NCBI GenBank assembly: GCA_903916595.1
Contig: CAIWXI010000030.1
Span: forward strand, 79,604 to 143,603
Direction: 5' to 3'
From: an uncultured Bacteroidales bacterium
Lineage (GTDB): Bacteria > Bacteroidota > Bacteroidia > Bacteroidales > FEN-979
DNA length: 64,000 nt
This document shows, one piece after another, positions 47,901 to 58,800 of the stretch. Position 1 is the first letter of the stretch. Each line of letters begins with the position of its first letter. Below the pieces are notes generated by a model, which worked only from the letters and a program-made list of their open reading frames with translations, was not told the origin of the DNA and did no database searches. A program made the translations under genes and the position numbers.

Positions 47901-48645
47901 CGCCAAGTGCACAGTTCAGGCCTATGGCAAACAAGTCAAAATGTGAAAGCGAATAAATAAAGGCTTCGAGAGTCTGGCCCGAGAGAGTTCTTCCCGAAAG
48001 ATCGGTAATAGTGCCGGATGCAATGACGGGTATTTTTCCTTTCAGCCCCCTGGCTTCGATCTCGTCAAAAACCCCTATCAGTGCGGCTTTCGCGTTTAAG
48101 GTATCGAAAATGGTCTCCACCATGAGCAAGTCACAGCCTCCATCGATAAGGCCACTGGCCTGTTCCCTGTAGGCTTCGTAAAGCTGGTCAAAAGAAACCG
48201 CCCTGAAAGCCGGGTTCTGTACATCGGGCGACATAGATGCGGTCTTGTTGGTGGGCCCCATCGAACCTGCAACCCACCTGGGTTTACCGGGACCTGAAGC
48301 GCTGTAATTCTCAACCGCCTCCCGGGCCAGCCGGGCTGCTGCATAATTGATCTCGTAAACGCATTCCTCCATGTGATAGTCGGCCTGCGAAATGCGTGTA
48401 CCGTTAAAAGTATCTGTTTCTATGATGTCTGCCCCGGCTTCAAGATATTTCTCATGAATCTCCCGGATAATCTGTGGCTGGGTAAGTACCAGTATATCAT
48501 TGTTCCCTTTCAGGGGATATGGAAAATCCCTGAACCTCTCACCACGGTATGCTGCCTCATCAAGCTTATACCTCTGAACCATAGTGCCCATGGCTCCATC
48601 CAGAGTAAGAACCCGTTCTTTGATTGCAGCTGCTAATGTCGTCAT
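44971..48645 (-). CDS. metH: Cobalamin-dependent methionine synthase
   Basis: 1224 residues, full length. Domain order: homocysteine-binding ([12 protein letters not shown]; zinc Cys in [11 protein letters not shown] and [12 protein letters not shown]), pterin-binding ([26 protein letters not shown]), cobalamin-binding ([11 protein letters not shown] with axial His; [18 protein letters not shown]) and activation domain ([27 protein letters not shown]). Methylates homocysteine to methionine using methylcobalamin. No cobalamin riboswitch was recognised in the short upstream space, only the phosphopantetheinyl transferase gene nine bases before. Confidence 0.98.
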   Translation of the reverse strand: MTTLAAAIKERVLTLDGAMGTMVQRYKLDEAAYRGERFRDFPYPLKGNNDILVLTQPQIIREIHEKYLEAGADIIETDTFNGTRISQADYHMEECVYEINYAAARLAREAVENYSASGPGKPRWVAGSMGPTNKTASMSPDVQNPAFRAVSFDQLYEAYREQASGLIDGGCDLLMVETIFDTLNAKAALIGVFDEIEARGLKGKIPVIASGTITDLSGRTLSGQTLEAFIYSLSHFDLFAIGLNCALGARELRPYLQELAEKAPFPVIAFPNAGLPNQFGEYDQPPQEMATYIKDFLDNGFVNLVGGCCGTTPEYIAMFARLAAKAIPRVVPQLKNELHLSGLEPLVVFEGSNFINIGERTNVSGSRKFARLIRDGSYEEALSVARQQVESGAQVIDISMDEAMLDAEKSMVAFLNMIASDPDIARVPVMIDSSKWSVLKSGLKCVQGKCIVNSISLKEGEESFLEHARYIRKFGAAAVIMAFDEEGQATTFERRTVIAKRAYDLLLDKAGFRPEDIIFDPNILTVATGIEEHNNYGVDFLNATRWIKENLPYSRVSGGISNLSFSFRGNDTLREAMHSAFLFHAIQAGLDMGIVNAGQLPVYDEIEKDLLKLVEDVILNRRKDGTERLLAYADTMQEGPDKEKKIDEWRVLPVTERLQHALVKGLTEFLEQDLEEALPLFDQTLKIIEGPLMDGMNIVGDLFGSGKMFLPQVVKSARVMKKAVAILTPRIEAEKKAGSAAAKANGKIIMATVKGDVHDIGKNIVGVILACNNYEVIDLGVMVPSDRIIAAAREHHADIIGLSGLITPSLEEMVHVAREMKRENLTIPLILGGATTSEIHTAVKIEPEYMHGVIHVKDASKAVGVMANLLSDENRSGFLEGVKGKYAGMRSRYDKKADHEYLSLTEARRNRLRIDWKNTVVTKPQMHGTKVFYDYPLDELVPYIDWTFFFHAWKLGGKYPQIFKDPVKGVEARKLFDDAQNLLADILKKKMLIARGVIGLYPCNSVGDDVEIYTDEQRSGILSVFRFLRNQQKKEDNAPNLCLADFIAPRDSGILDYIGGFAVTAGLGVEEWASMFEKDLDDYNAIMVKILADRLAEAFAENMHRRVRREFWAFAGNEDLDVTSMIREEYQGIRPAPGYPACPEHSEKRVLFDLLAAESTVDIQLTENFAMYPAASVSGYYFSHPQSQYFNLGKLSRDQVADYARRKGISIERAEKLLNTNLNY

Positions 48646-48653
48646 TTCATTTC

Positions 48654-49340
48654 TTATAAGGTATACACAAGCATATGATCTCCTACCCTCTCGAATCGAA
48701 GTTCATGATCCCGGACACTATTCTCTGCATTAACGCTTGCAGAGAAAGTGGCTTGCGAACTGCAAAAATAATCAAATGCCCGGATGTGAATATCATTTTT
48801 TAAATCAATTGTGGGTTTACCATAATATTTATATAACGCTTCCTTCGCAGACCAGTATAAATAAAGGAGTTCGGTGTTATAGGGGTTGGGGATTAGGGGT
48901 TGGGGGTTGGGGGTTGGGGGTTGGGGTCTATGGTTGCTCGACAGATGATCCAGTTCTTCATCCTGAAGGAACCTTGAAGCGACCTTGTGGATTCTTGGAC
49001 TTATTTTTTCAATATCAATGCCAGTAGCCCCCTGCTCATTCACAATCACGGCAGCATATTCCCGGGTATGTGAAAATGACACCTGTCCTGTGAATCCTTT
49101 GAGTGACGGCTTGCCGTGGATGTCATAGTCGACCTTTACCCTCTCCAAACAAAGCAACTGTTTAAGCAATGCCCTGCAGGCATACCATTGTTTCCTTCTC
49201 GATTCATTTTTGAAGGTCCTTACTGTCTTTTCGTCGCTTTGGTCTGCTGAAGCGGCTGATCTGAGTTCAGCTTCATCCTCGAGGATTTGCCAGACACCAA
49301 GTCTTATACAGGGCAATTGCCGTTCAAATATTAAAGGCAT
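48654..49340 (-). CDS. 4'-phosphopantetheinyl transferase family protein with heptamer insert
   Basis: 228 residues. Sfp/AcpS superfamily: [12 protein letters not shown], magnesium-binding GIDIE at 107-111, and WxxKEAxxK ([10 protein letters not shown], 162-171). It would move phosphopantetheine from CoA to a serine on an acyl-carrier protein. An unusual Pro/Asn/Gln segment (about residues 138-156, between DHLSS and TELLYLY) is coded by the 7-bp GGGGTTG tract; in the superfamily this position is normally a short loop before the KEA helix. The frame is open here. Loss or gain of single 7-bp units would shift it. Confidence 0.87.
   Translation of the reverse strand: MPLIFERQLPCIRLGVWQILEDEAELRSAASADQSDEKTVRTFKNESRRKQWYACRALLKQLLCLERVKVDYDIHGKPSLKGFTGQVSFSHTREYAAVIVNEQGATGIDIEKISPRIHKVASRFLQDEELDHLSSNHRPQPPTPNPQPLIPNPYNTELLYLYWSAKEALYKYYGKPTIDLKNDIHIRAFDYFCSSQATFSASVNAENSVRDHELRFERVGDHMLVYTL
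48881..48930. repeat. Heptanucleotide repeat inside the phosphopantetheinyl transferase gene
   Basis: About seven 7-bp units of GGGGTTG (one GGGATTA, last one GGGTCTA), read CAACCCC on the coding strand. Seven is not a multiple of three; only changes by three units (21 bp) keep the frame. Confidence 0.96.
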
Positions 49341-49390
49341 AAATTCCCGGATATGGTTTTCAATTTTATATACATTTAAACGAGATGCAT

Positions 49391-49398
49391 CAAAGGTA
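49391..49398 (-). promoter_or_regulatory. Candidate -7 promoter box of the transferase-metH-metF-pcrB unit
   Basis: TACCTTTG on the minus strand, identical to the pheT and ahcY boxes, 50 bases before the ATG at 49340. Confidence 0.5.
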
Positions 49399-49437
49399 CT
49401 ATATATTACCGGAAACCCGAAATGGCGAAGATATCCG

Positions 49438-49499
49438 CTATCTGCTATCTGCCATCGTAATTCGTAATTTGTAATTCGTAATTCGTAATTCGTAATTTT
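49438..49499. repeat. Heptamer repeats CTATCTG and TAATTCG upstream of ahcY
   Basis: Two CTATCTG, one CCATCG and about six TAATTCG/TAATTTG units fill the space from 49438 to 49499, ending three bases before the ahcY -7 box. The -33 position of that promoter therefore falls inside the tract. Confidence 0.95.
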
Positions 49500-49502
49500 G
49501 CA

Positions 49503-49510
49503 TACCTTTG
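49503..49510 (+). promoter_or_regulatory. Candidate -7 promoter box of ahcY
   Basis: TACCTTTG matches TAnnTTTG and is followed by the ahcY ATG at 49555 after 44 bases. The upstream promoter region is the heptamer tract. Confidence 0.55.
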
Positions 49511-49554
49511 CAGCACAACTTTAACCTGATTAATAAGCCTAATTCCATTTAAAA

Positions 49555-50955
49555 ATGAGCAAACAATACAAAGTCGCCGATATCTCTCTTGCAGAGTGGG
49601 GACGTAAAGAAATTGAGATCGCCGAGAAGGAAATGCCGGGATTGATGTCGATACGGAAACAGCATTCCGCCGAAAAACCTTTGAAAGGTGCAAGAATAAG
49701 CGGGTCGCTTCACATGACTATTCAGACCGCTGTACTTATAGAAACTCTTATTGAACTTGGTGCTGATGTACGCTGGGCTTCATGCAACATCTTTTCCACG
49801 CAGGACCATGCCGCTGCAGCCATTGCCGCCAAAGGCATTCCGGTCTTTGCATGGAAAGGTGAAACCCTGGAAGAATATTGGTGGTGTACTTACCAGGCCC
49901 TGACCTTCGATGGCAATAAAGGCCCTAACCTCATCGTAGACGATGGAGGCGATGCTACCCTTATGATTCACAAGGGTTTTGAAGCAGAGAAAAATCCTGA
50001 GATCCTGAAAGCTGCAGCAGGCAGCCAGGAAGAAAAGGCTTTCATGAAACAGCTTCAGGAAATTTTTAACGAGAACAATAAACATTGGCATGGTGTAGTA
50101 AAAGAATGGAAAGGTGTTTCGGAAGAAACAACCACCGGCGTTCACCGGCTTTACCAGATGATGGAAAAAGGCGGCCTGCTTGTTCCTGCCATCAATGTGA
50201 ATGATTCCGTTACGAAATCAAAATTCGATAACCTTTACGGCTGCCGGGAATCTCTGGCCGATGGCATCAAGCGTGCCACCGATGTGATGATTGCCGGCAA
50301 GGTAGTCGTAGTGCTTGGATACGGCGATGTTGGCAAAGGATGTGCGCGTTCGATGAAATCTTATGGCGCACGTGTAATAGTAACCGAAATTGACCCTATC
50401 TGTGCTCTTCAGGCAGCCATGGAAGGATTTGAAGTATCAACTATCGAAGATGCCCTGAAAGAAGGTAATATTTACGTGACCACAACCGGCAACAAGGATG
50501 TGATCACAGCAGAACATCTTTCAACTATGAAAGACGAAGCGATTGTTTGCAATATCGGCCATTTTGATAATGAGATCCAGGTTGAACAGTTGAATTCGTG
50601 GCCCGGGATTAAGGTTGTGAATATTAAACCACAGGTCGACAAATACATTTACCCCGACGGGAAATGCATCTACCTTCTGGCCGAAGGAAGACTCGTGAAT
50701 CTTGGTTGCGCAACCGGGCATCCCTCGTTTGTGATGTCTAATTCCTTTACCAACCAGACCCTTGCACAACTTGACCTCTGGAAGAATAACTACGAGGTAG
50801 GCGTTTATCGTTTGCCCAAAAAACTCGACGAAGAAGTGGCCCGCCTTCATCTTGAACAACTTGGTGTAAAACTTACCAGGTTGACGGATGAACAGTCTGA
50901 ATACATTGGGGTATCAAAGGATGGGCCATATAAGCCGGAGCATTATAGGTATTAG
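49555..50955 (+). CDS. ahcY: S-adenosylhomocysteine hydrolase
   Basis: 466 residues. [20 protein letters not shown] at the N-terminus, [18 protein letters not shown], the NAD+ site [17 protein letters not shown] at about 246-262, [15 protein letters not shown] [21 protein letters not shown], and the C-terminal YKPEHYRY, whose Tyr/His belong to the family. Splits S-adenosylhomocysteine into adenosine and homocysteine, closing the SAM cycle with metH. Divergent from the metH unit. The stop is followed at once by an octamer hairpin tract. Confidence 0.98.
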   Translation: MSKQYKVADISLAEWGRKEIEIAEKEMPGLMSIRKQHSAEKPLKGARISGSLHMTIQTAVLIETLIELGADVRWASCNIFSTQDHAAAAIAAKGIPVFAWKGETLEEYWWCTYQALTFDGNKGPNLIVDDGGDATLMIHKGFEAEKNPEILKAAAGSQEEKAFMKQLQEIFNENNKHWHGVVKEWKGVSEETTTGVHRLYQMMEKGGLLVPAINVNDSVTKSKFDNLYGCRESLADGIKRATDVMIAGKVVVVLGYGDVGKGCARSMKSYGARVIVTEIDPICALQAAMEGFEVSTIEDALKEGNIYVTTTGNKDVITAEHLSTMKDEAIVCNIGHFDNEIQVEQLNSWPGIKVVNIKPQVDKYIYPDGKCIYLLAEGRLVNLGCATGHPSFVMSNSFTNQTLAQLDLWKNNYEVGVYRLPKKLDEEVARLHLEQLGVKLTRLTDEQSEYIGVSKDGPYKPEHYRY

Positions 50956-50956
50956 A

Positions 50957-51005
50957 AAGTAGCGAGATAGCGAAGCTACTTCGCTATTTCGCTATTTCGC
51001 TACTT
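50957..51005. repeat. Octamer repeats forming a long hairpin after ahcY
   Basis: AGTAGCGAGATAGCGAAG pairs with CTTCGCTATTTCGCT and ATTTCGCTACTT, which consist of CTATTTCG octamers. The stem spans the 48 bases between the convergent ahcY and the Rieske-like gene (whose stop begins at 51004), so it is a plausible bidirectional terminator as well as a repeat. Confidence 0.88.
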
Positions 51006-51456
51006 AATTCGTGATGTACAGATATGTTCCGTCGTAATTCGTCCGGTACTGCTTCAAAGGCCATTGGGTAGGTCCTTCATACGGGGAGCCGTCAAGCAGA
51101 ATATATTTCGATTTGCATTTGGGGCAATAGCAGGTAATTCCTGAGACATCGACCCTTACCTGAGCACTATCGGCGGTAGGATCATAGGCACAAGCCCTGT
51201 CAAAAGCCATAAACTCATTCTCTGATTTACGGTATATGATGATTCCCCTATATCCACCGGTCACAGGCACATATCCACCAATATGATTGAGTTCGATAAA
51301 CTGTGTGGTATTAGGCATAATGAAGAAATTTACCATCACATATGGGATGACAGGCTGCTGCGTATCATTTTTCTTGCTGCATGAAACCAGAAAACCAAAG
51401 GCAAACAGAAAGAACATTAATCCCGGGGTAACGGTTCTTCTCAGGGCCATAGACAT
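51004..51456 (-). CDS. Rieske-like lipoprotein with altered cluster ligands
   Basis: 150 residues. Lipobox FLVSC, Cys26. From about 70 on it follows a Rieske-domain pattern: FMAFDRACAYDP, then CYCPKCKSKYILLDGSPYEGPTQWPLKQY. Where classical Rieske proteins have CxH and CxxH, this one shows Cys89-x-Tyr91 and Cys111-x-x-Cys114, plus Cys109, so neither His is present. It may have lost the cluster or bind a different metal. It lies on its own strand, convergent with ahcY. ATG at 51456 or two codons later. Confidence 0.7.
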   Translation of the reverse strand: MSMALRRTVTPGLMFFLFAFGFLVSCSKKNDTQQPVIPYVMVNFFIMPNTTQFIELNHIGGYVPVTGGYRGIIIYRKSENEFMAFDRACAYDPTADSAQVRVDVSGITCYCPKCKSKYILLDGSPYEGPTQWPLKQYRTNYDGTYLYITN

Positions 51457-51618
51457 GTCTTTGATTATTTAAACGAATAATTTCAACAAATCTTGTACCA
51501 GACAACACTTATATTTCTGTGTTGTATAAAAAAATGTTAGGGTTACCGGCGTTTATTCATCCGAATTCTGTATTTTCGTGCAGCGAAGTCCAGAACCAGC
51601 GAATCAGCTTAATTTAAC

Positions 51619-51873
51619 ATGTATATCGGCAAGATTAAACACTTCTTTGGCATCTTGTTACTTTTGGTGATAATTCAGCTCTCGGTTCAGGGTCAGGAAC
51701 ATCGGGTTAATCAGAAGAAAATCAACAAGGAAAGAGCAAAAAAGCAGAAAAAAGCAGAGAAAGATTACCAGAATGCAGTAAAACAACATCAAAAGAGACA
51801 ATCAAAGAGTACTAAAGAGATGATGCACAGGAGCAGGAAAGAATCCGGCTCCCTTACTCCGGTCAAACGGTGA
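51619..51873 (+). CDS. Small basic exported protein of unknown function
   Basis: 84 residues. A signal-peptide-like N-terminus (FFGILLLLVIIQLSVQG, cut near QGQ) is followed by about 60 residues very rich in Lys, Arg and Gln (KINKERAKKQKKAEKDYQNAV). I do not recognise the family. It precedes the TonB-receptor locus by 189 bases on the same strand; the receptor has its own promoter, so co-function is not implied. Confidence 0.6.
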   Translation: MYIGKIKHFFGILLLLVIIQLSVQGQEHRVNQKKINKERAKKQKKAEKDYQNAVKQHQKRQSKSTKEMMHRSRKESGSLTPVKR

Positions 51874-51936
51874 TAGGATTGTTAAAGTGCGGAATCTTTT
51901 TTTTAGCAATCAAATTCAGACTGTTATCTGTTTTAT

Positions 51937-51967
51937 TTTGATACAGTTTAGAATGGTTATATATTTG
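51937..51967 (+). promoter_or_regulatory. Promoter of the TonB-receptor/cargo/PorV-like locus
   Basis: A -33 TTTG at 51937-51940 and a -7 TATATTTG at 51960-51967 are separated by 19 bases, the Bacteroidota optimum. This is the best promoter match in the window. It gives a leader of about 90 bases to the ATG at 52063. A further TATTTTG occurs 20 bases downstream and could add a weaker start. Confidence 0.65.
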
Positions 51968-52062
51968 GATGACTAGTGAAATATTTTGTACTTTATTTTA
52001 AATAATTATTACTTTTACCACCTTTTTAAGCTGCATCATAATCTAACATAAAATTGTATGAT

Positions 52063-55000
52063 ATGTTAAGACATTTACTATTAACTCTTGCGTTCGTACT
52101 GACAACCAGCTTGTTGGTATTTTCACAAACCGGATCCGGCACCCTCAAGGGAAAAGTTGTTGACAAGCAAACAAAGGAGCCTATCCCGTTTGCCAATATT
52201 GTTATAGAGCTTGGTGGTGTCCAGGTGGGCGGGGCCACTACAGATTTTGACGGCAACTATTTGCTCAAACCCATCCCTCCGGGAAAGATCGATCTAAAAG
52301 CATCCTACGTGGGTTATAAACCCATGTTGATGAAGGGAATTCAGATACTCCCCGATAAAATCGCTTTTCAGGATCTGGCCCTTGAGCAAACAGCCACTAA
52401 CCTGCAGGAAGTCCAGGTTGTTGATTATAAAGTACCTCTGATCTCTAAAGACCAGACCACTTCAGGGGGAACTGTCACCTCCGACGAAATTGCCAAGATG
52501 GCTAATCGTTCTGCCGAAGCAGTTGCAACAACAGTGGGTGGTGTAACCACGAACGCCAACGGTGAAATTACCAGTTTGCGTGGCGCTCGCGCAAGCGGCA
52601 CGGTTTATTTTATTGATGGTATGCGTGTTACTGGCAGCACAGCCCTGCCCCAATCAGCTATCGAACAGGTTGAAGTTATTCTCGGTGGTACTCCTGCAGC
52701 TTACGGGGATGCTACCGGTGGCATCATCAGTGTTACGACCAAAGGCCCTTCAAAAGATTTTAACGGAGGTATCGACCTTCAAACCTCCCAGTTTCTTGAT
52801 GCGTTCGGTTACAACCGTCTGGGTCTGAACTTTACAGGTCCGCTGATTTCCAAAAAAGACACGGTTAAAGGCACAAAAACTCCAATCATGGGATTTTTTA
52901 TTGCCGGTGACTTCATTTACACCAAAGACGGTGCGCCTGCAGCTTATCCTCTCAACAGAGTCAATGATAATACGCTGGATTTTCTGAAAACAAACCCTCT
53001 TCGTCTGTATGGGCAATCCCAGGGCGTGTTCTATAATAATGAGTTTTTAACGCCCGACAATTTTGAGAAAACCAAATCCTCGTTAAATTCCAAGGGGTAT
53101 AATATTAATATCTCCGGCAAACTTGATTTCAGAATCTCACGGAGTATCAACTTTTCTTTCGGCGGAACGTTCGCATATAACAACACACGTAATTTCAGCT
53201 TTTACAACTCACTGATGGACTGGAACGGCAATTCAATGTCGCAGGGCTATACGTGGCGTGTCAATGCCCGCTTCACACAACGTTTTCTCCAGCCTCAAGA
53301 CAGCAAAGCCTTTATTAAAAACATGTACTATTCGATTGGTGCTGACTTTACAAGAAACTACGGCGAGACGCAGGATCCCACCCTACAGAAGGATCTTTTC
53401 AAATACGGTTATGTGGGAAGTTTCCAGACCCATAAGATCCGTACTTATTCCCCGGATGTTGTTTATGATAGTATCGCACGTAAATGGGCCCATGTTCAGA
53501 ATAACACCCAGGATACTATTGTCGTTTTCAAACCTTCCGACATTAACCCGGAATCTTCGGCCTGGACTTCACAGTATTACGGTTTCTTCAATGATCCCAC
53601 CGGCCATTATGACAATATGGACAATATCATCTCAGGAAGAGGCCTTATCAATGGTATGCAGCCTACAGGGGCCTATTCAATGTTTGCCACAGCCGGAGAT
53701 CATTCTTCAGGCTATGGAAAAAATACCAATGACCAGATCGCTGTAAACGCCTCTTTCGCTGCCGACCTTGGAAACCATGAAATCCAGATTGGTCTTCAAT
53801 ATCAGCAGAGAACATCCAGGGCCGTCAGCTATAACGGCGTAAGCCTCTGGCCCTTAATGAGAGGTCTGACAAACTTCCAGCTTGCACAGCTTGACAAATC
53901 AAATCCCCAGCTTGTTTACCGCGACGGAGTATTCATGGACACGATCAATTATTTCAGAAAATACGACCAGTCTTCACAGCGTAATTTTGATATCAACCTG
54001 CGCAAGAAACTCGGCCTTCCTGTAGACGGAACAGATCTGATCGATATTGACTCCTACGATTTTGCAAACAACACCATTAATTTTTATGATAAAAACATGA
54101 AACTTCATACAACTACTGCCAACACACCGATCTTTTCTCTCGATATGTTAAGCGCCGACGAGTTGTTGAATAATGGTGGTAACCTGGTCAGCTATTACGG
54201 CTATGATTATACCGGCAGCAAAACATCGGGGCAGCCCGCGTTTGAAGATTTTTTTACAGCAACTGATGCAAACGGAAACTTTACGCGTCCAATCGGGGCT
54301 TATCGCCCAATTTACATGGCAGGCTATATCCAGGATAAATTTGCATTTAAAGACCTGATTTTCAATATAGGTATCCGTGTTGACCGTTTCGATGCAAACC
54401 AGATGGTGCTGAAAGATCCCTACCTGTTCTATCCGGCATACACCGTTTCGTCACTGTCAAGTACGCCTTTGAAAGATGTTTTGGTGCCTAACACCATAGG
54501 AGGGGACTACGTGGTCTATGTTGATGATATTTATAATCCCACCAATGTCACAGGTTACCGAAGTGGCAATATCTGGTATACAAAGGATGGCACTCCGGTT
54601 AGCGACCCGCGTATTGTTGACCCCACGGGTGTAAAGCCTTATCTTATTGATCCGGGTAATCAGGTTATCACGGGTGCTGTATTCCAACAATATTCACCCC
54701 AGACCAACGTGATGCCCCGTATCTCTTTCTCATTCCCAATCTCTGACGACGCTCTTTTCTATGCTCATTACGACATTCTGACTCAGCGGCCATTACAGGG
54801 TCAGGTTCAGATCAACCCGATACGATATTTGTTTATTTCAACTACGGGATCAAACGGAACCATCAGCAATCCTAATCTAAGGCCCGATAAGACCATTGAC
54901 TATGAACTCGGTTTCCAGCAAAAGATCAACAATGCATCTTCGCTGAAACTGTCGGCCTTCTATCGTGAATTCCGTGACCAGATTCAGCAATACCGCTTAT

Positions 55001-55770
55001 CAGGTGCATATCCCAAAACATATTATTCATACAATAATATTGACTTTGGAACGGTCAAAGGCTTGACTCTGGTCTATGACCTGCGCCGGACGGGAAATGC
55101 ACGAATCCGATTCAACTACACTTTGCAGTTTGCAACAGGTACAGGCTCTGATGCTGATGCTGCTTCCGGAATTATTCGTTCCGATCAGCCCAACCTGCGT
55201 ACACTGAACCCCCTTAGTTTTGACCGCCGCCATCAGTTTAATATCAGCGTTGACTATCGCTGGGGCTCAGGAAAAGATTATAACGGTCCGGTCATCAACC
55301 GTAAAAAGAAAGGTAAGCCTCCTGTACAGTTCCTTTCAAACTTTGGCGGTAACCTTACTATCACAGGTGGTTCGGGGACTCCATACACAAAATCAAGTAA
55401 AATACTGCCTTTTGGAGCAATGGGTCCCATTCAGGGTTCTATCAACGGAGCACGTCTGCCATGGCAGTTCCTGCTTAACTTTCGCCTCGACAAGGAGTTT
55501 GATTTCGCTTTGAGCAAGAAAAAACAGGGTAGCTTTGATGTTTACCTTGAAATCAACAACCTGCTTAATACCAAAAATGTTACCTACGTTTACCCGGCAA
55601 CAGGTTCGCCCAGCGACGACGGCTACCTCACGGCCCCTGAATGGCAGACTGTTATCAGTCAGCAGGTAGACCCCCAGGCATACAGGGATATGTATACAAT
55701 TCAGATGACAACCCCTTATAATTACAGCAGCCCGCGAACAATCAGGCTTGGTCTGATGTTCAACTTCTAA
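52063..55770 (+). CDS. TonB-dependent outer-membrane receptor with CarboxypepD_reg-like domain
   Basis: 1235 residues from the ATG at 52063 (preferred to a TTG three codons upstream because it heads the signal peptide MLRHLLLTLAFVLTTSLLVFSQ). Order: CarboxypepD_reg-like domain (about 26-115: LKGKVVDKQTKEPIPFANIVI, DFDGNYLLKPIPPGKIDLKASYVGY), plug domain (about 130-225: SLRGARASGTVYFIDGMRV, AIEQVEVILGGTPAAYGDATGG), then a beta barrel with terminal Phe. It takes up or signals a substrate using TonB energy. There is no SusD-like partner; instead a T9SS-type cargo and a PorV-like gene follow within 50 bases. Confidence 0.93.
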   Translation: MLRHLLLTLAFVLTTSLLVFSQTGSGTLKGKVVDKQTKEPIPFANIVIELGGVQVGGATTDFDGNYLLKPIPPGKIDLKASYVGYKPMLMKGIQILPDKIAFQDLALEQTATNLQEVQVVDYKVPLISKDQTTSGGTVTSDEIAKMANRSAEAVATTVGGVTTNANGEITSLRGARASGTVYFIDGMRVTGSTALPQSAIEQVEVILGGTPAAYGDATGGIISVTTKGPSKDFNGGIDLQTSQFLDAFGYNRLGLNFTGPLISKKDTVKGTKTPIMGFFIAGDFIYTKDGAPAAYPLNRVNDNTLDFLKTNPLRLYGQSQGVFYNNEFLTPDNFEKTKSSLNSKGYNINISGKLDFRISRSINFSFGGTFAYNNTRNFSFYNSLMDWNGNSMSQGYTWRVNARFTQRFLQPQDSKAFIKNMYYSIGADFTRNYGETQDPTLQKDLFKYGYVGSFQTHKIRTYSPDVVYDSIARKWAHVQNNTQDTIVVFKPSDINPESSAWTSQYYGFFNDPTGHYDNMDNIISGRGLINGMQPTGAYSMFATAGDHSSGYGKNTNDQIAVNASFAADLGNHEIQIGLQYQQRTSRAVSYNGVSLWPLMRGLTNFQLAQLDKSNPQLVYRDGVFMDTINYFRKYDQSSQRNFDINLRKKLGLPVDGTDLIDIDSYDFANNTINFYDKNMKLHTTTANTPIFSLDMLSADELLNNGGNLVSYYGYDYTGSKTSGQPAFEDFFTATDANGNFTRPIGAYRPIYMAGYIQDKFAFKDLIFNIGIRVDRFDANQMVLKDPYLFYPAYTVSSLSSTPLKDVLVPNTIGGDYVVYVDDIYNPTNVTGYRSGNIWYTKDGTPVSDPRIVDPTGVKPYLIDPGNQVITGAVFQQYSPQTNVMPRISFSFPISDDALFYAHYDILTQRPLQGQVQINPIRYLFISTTGSNGTISNPNLRPDKTIDYELGFQQKINNASSLKLSAFYREFRDQIQQYRLSGAYPKTYYSYNNIDFGTVKGLTLVYDLRRTGNARIRFNYTLQFATGTGSDADAASGIIRSDQPNLRTLNPLSFDRRHQFNISVDYRWGSGKDYNGPVINRKKKGKPPVQFLSNFGGNLTITGGSGTPYTKSSKILPFGAMGPIQGSINGARLPWQFLLNFRLDKEFDFALSKKKQGSFDVYLEINNLLNTKNVTYVYPATGSPSDDGYLTAPEWQTVISQQVDPQAYRDMYTIQMTTPYNYSSPRTIRLGLMFNF

Positions 55771-55801
55771 GACGAGGAATTAAAAGGTTAAAGATTGACG
55801 T

Positions 55802-58800
55802 ATGAAAACAAATAATACAAGTATGAAAAATATATATCGAGTTTCAGTGATTGCACTTGGCTTTTTACTGGTAACCAATGTACTTATTGCTCGCGAGCAA
55901 CCTGTTTTGCACCCCAAAAGCGGCCCCACGCTAAAAGATGCAGCAGCCGGTTGTACTCCGGGTTCCGCGTATAAATTTCTCGATATAAATAACGTGAGAA
56001 CACTGATGTATTCTTACGGTAACGGTTGGTTCCTTGAGAACGCCCAGTATGAGATCCCCAAAGGGTCAAAGAAGATGTCAATGTTCTCAACTTCCCTTTG
56101 GATCGGTGGTATCGATATGAATAACAACCTCAAGCTGGCTGCATATAAATACGGTCAGGGTCCTACGATTACTACGGCCCACACGAACAACGACTTCTGG
56201 CCCGGTCCTCTCACAATCGACGGAACAGCAGCCATCACCGATGCTGTCTGTGCCAAATACGACCAGTTATATCCGATGTCGCGGACCGATGTCACTACTT
56301 TCCTTGCATGGTTTGATGATCCCACATCATTTCCGGAATATGTGATTCCGAAAACTATCCAGAATTGGCCGGGTAATGGTGAACCTTCCAAAGGGCAGTC
56401 TCTCTATCTCGCACCTTTTTTTGACCAGAATGGTGATGGAATATATACTCCCACACAGGGCGACTACCCATATTATGATCTGAATAACGATCTTTGTCCC
56501 AACAAACTTCAGGCTGGCCAACGCCAGAAAAGAGCCCATATTCGTAATGGTGAACCTTCCGATACCGCGGGTATTCTTGTTGACCAGGTCATCAAAGGAG
56601 ACCAGACTCTCTGGAGCGTTTATAATGATAAGGGAAACTACCACTCTGAAACCAATGGCGCACCCATCGGCATGGAAATCCGTGCCCAGTATTTCGCCTT
56701 CGCGACCAACGACGAAATCAATAATATGACCTTCTACTCATATGAGATCATTAACCGTTCAACCTATACCCTGTCTGGAACCTATTTTTCACAGTGGGTT
56801 GACCCTGACCTGGGTTATGCCGGTGACGACTATGTTGGTTGCGACGTGCTTCGTGGTCTTGGTTATTGTTATAATGGTAAACCTATTGACGGAACAGGGC
56901 AGGTTGAAGCTTATGGCGCCCATCCGCCAGCTGTTGGTGTTGACTTCTTCCAGGGTCCCTATCTTGATGCTGATGGGTACGACAATCCGGCTTTTAACGG
57001 CCCCGGCATAAAGGGCCCTTCATTCAAATCGATGCCAAATATTTGTGATATAGTTACATACAACAACCAGGTGATCGACATGACCTGGGGCGCTCATGGC
57101 GAAGTTTCCGGATCGGTACTTGTTAAATCGGAAGCTATCAACGGTATTAACTTTGGTGACGGCATTGTAGACAATGAGCGTTATGGCATGCGCCGTTTCG
57201 TTTATCACAACAATTCAGGAGTACCTGCATACATGCTCGACCCATCCTATGCCCCTCAGTACTATAATTATCTTAAAGGGATATGGCTTGATAATACTAA
57301 AATGGTTTATGGTGGCAATGGAAACCTTTTGAATGGCGGTGGTTACGGCCCCATTTGTGATTTTATGTTCCCAGGCGATTCAGACCCCTGCCTCTGGGGC
57401 ACCAATGGTCTTGAACCAAATAAACCCGGAACCTGGACTGAAGCCACTGCCGGTAATAACCCGTCTGACCGCCGTTTCATGCAATCGGCTGGTGAATTTA
57501 CACTGCTCCCCGGTGCCTGCAACTATATCACTGTTGGTATTCCATGGGCACGCAGTATTGCAGGAACCAACCTCGAATCGGTTGATCTTTTAAGACAGGT
57601 TGACGATAAATGCCAGACCCTTTTCGACAACTGCTTTGCCGTGTTAAACGGGCCCAACGCACCAGACCTGACGATCGAAGAACTGAACCAGGAACTCCTG
57701 ATTTATCTTACAAACCGTAAATTCAATGATCCCGGTAATAACTACGAGGAAAAGTACCAGGAGTACGATCCCACTATTCAGACACCACAGGGATCCACAA
57801 AACGTTACGACTCTTTATATCACTTTGAAGGATACCAGATCTTCCAGTTAAAGGATGCCACGGTTTCTGCTGCAGACCTTGACGACGCTACCAAGGCAAG
57901 ACAGGTCGCACAATGCGATATTAAAAACGGTGTCACCAAGTTGGTCGACTGGACGTATGACCCCGCTCTCAACGGGAACAAAGGACAGGTCATGGTCGAT
58001 GGCTCTGACCTTGGTATCAAACATTCTTTTGTACTTAACAACGACCTGTTCTCACAGTCCGATCCTACGTTTATCAATCACAAACAATATTATTATATGG
58101 TCATTGCTTATGCATACAATAATTTTAAGCAATATAATTCCAATGATCCTGCAGCTCTTGACGGTCAGAAAAAGCCTTACCTAAGAGGCCGTAACAACAT
58201 CAAACAGTATACTGCGCTTCCTCATCTTCCGGTCGGAATCGTGGTAAACTCAGTTTACGGTGAAGGGCCTGAGATTACCCGTTTACAAGGTCAGGGTAAC
58301 GGAGGTATGATTCTGAACCTTTCTCAGAAAACAGTTGATTCAATCATGATGAAACCTCCTGCCGATTCTGTTACAAACACTTATGGCAATCCCGATTATC
58401 CCATCGCTTACAGGGCTGCCTATCAAGTTGGTTTCGGTCCGCTGGGAGTTAAAGTTATTGACCCCTTAACTGTTGTTAATGGGAAATACATGGTGAGATT
58501 CGATTCCATGGTTACCGGCCCTACCGGAAACCCCTTCTATAATAAAAACATCAAATTTGGACATTGGACAGCGATTGACCTGACAACTTTTAAGTCATTC
58601 CGTTCAGACACTACTACGATGTATCCGTATGAGTCACTTTTCATTGACCTTGGGTTCGCTCTTACAATTAACCAGGTACCTTATCCCGGCGACTCGGTAA
58701 ATGCTCAAGGCGTTTCATCGAACAACGGACTTCTCTGGGCCCCACCCGCTATTTACGCGGATAGTTCAAAGATGTGGCTAAGTGGTGTTCCCGATAATGA

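Noticed and set aside
48646..48653. Cobalamin riboswitch ahead of metH
   Set aside because: Only eight bases separate metH from the phosphopantetheinyl transferase gene, and no B12-box sequence was seen upstream of that operon.
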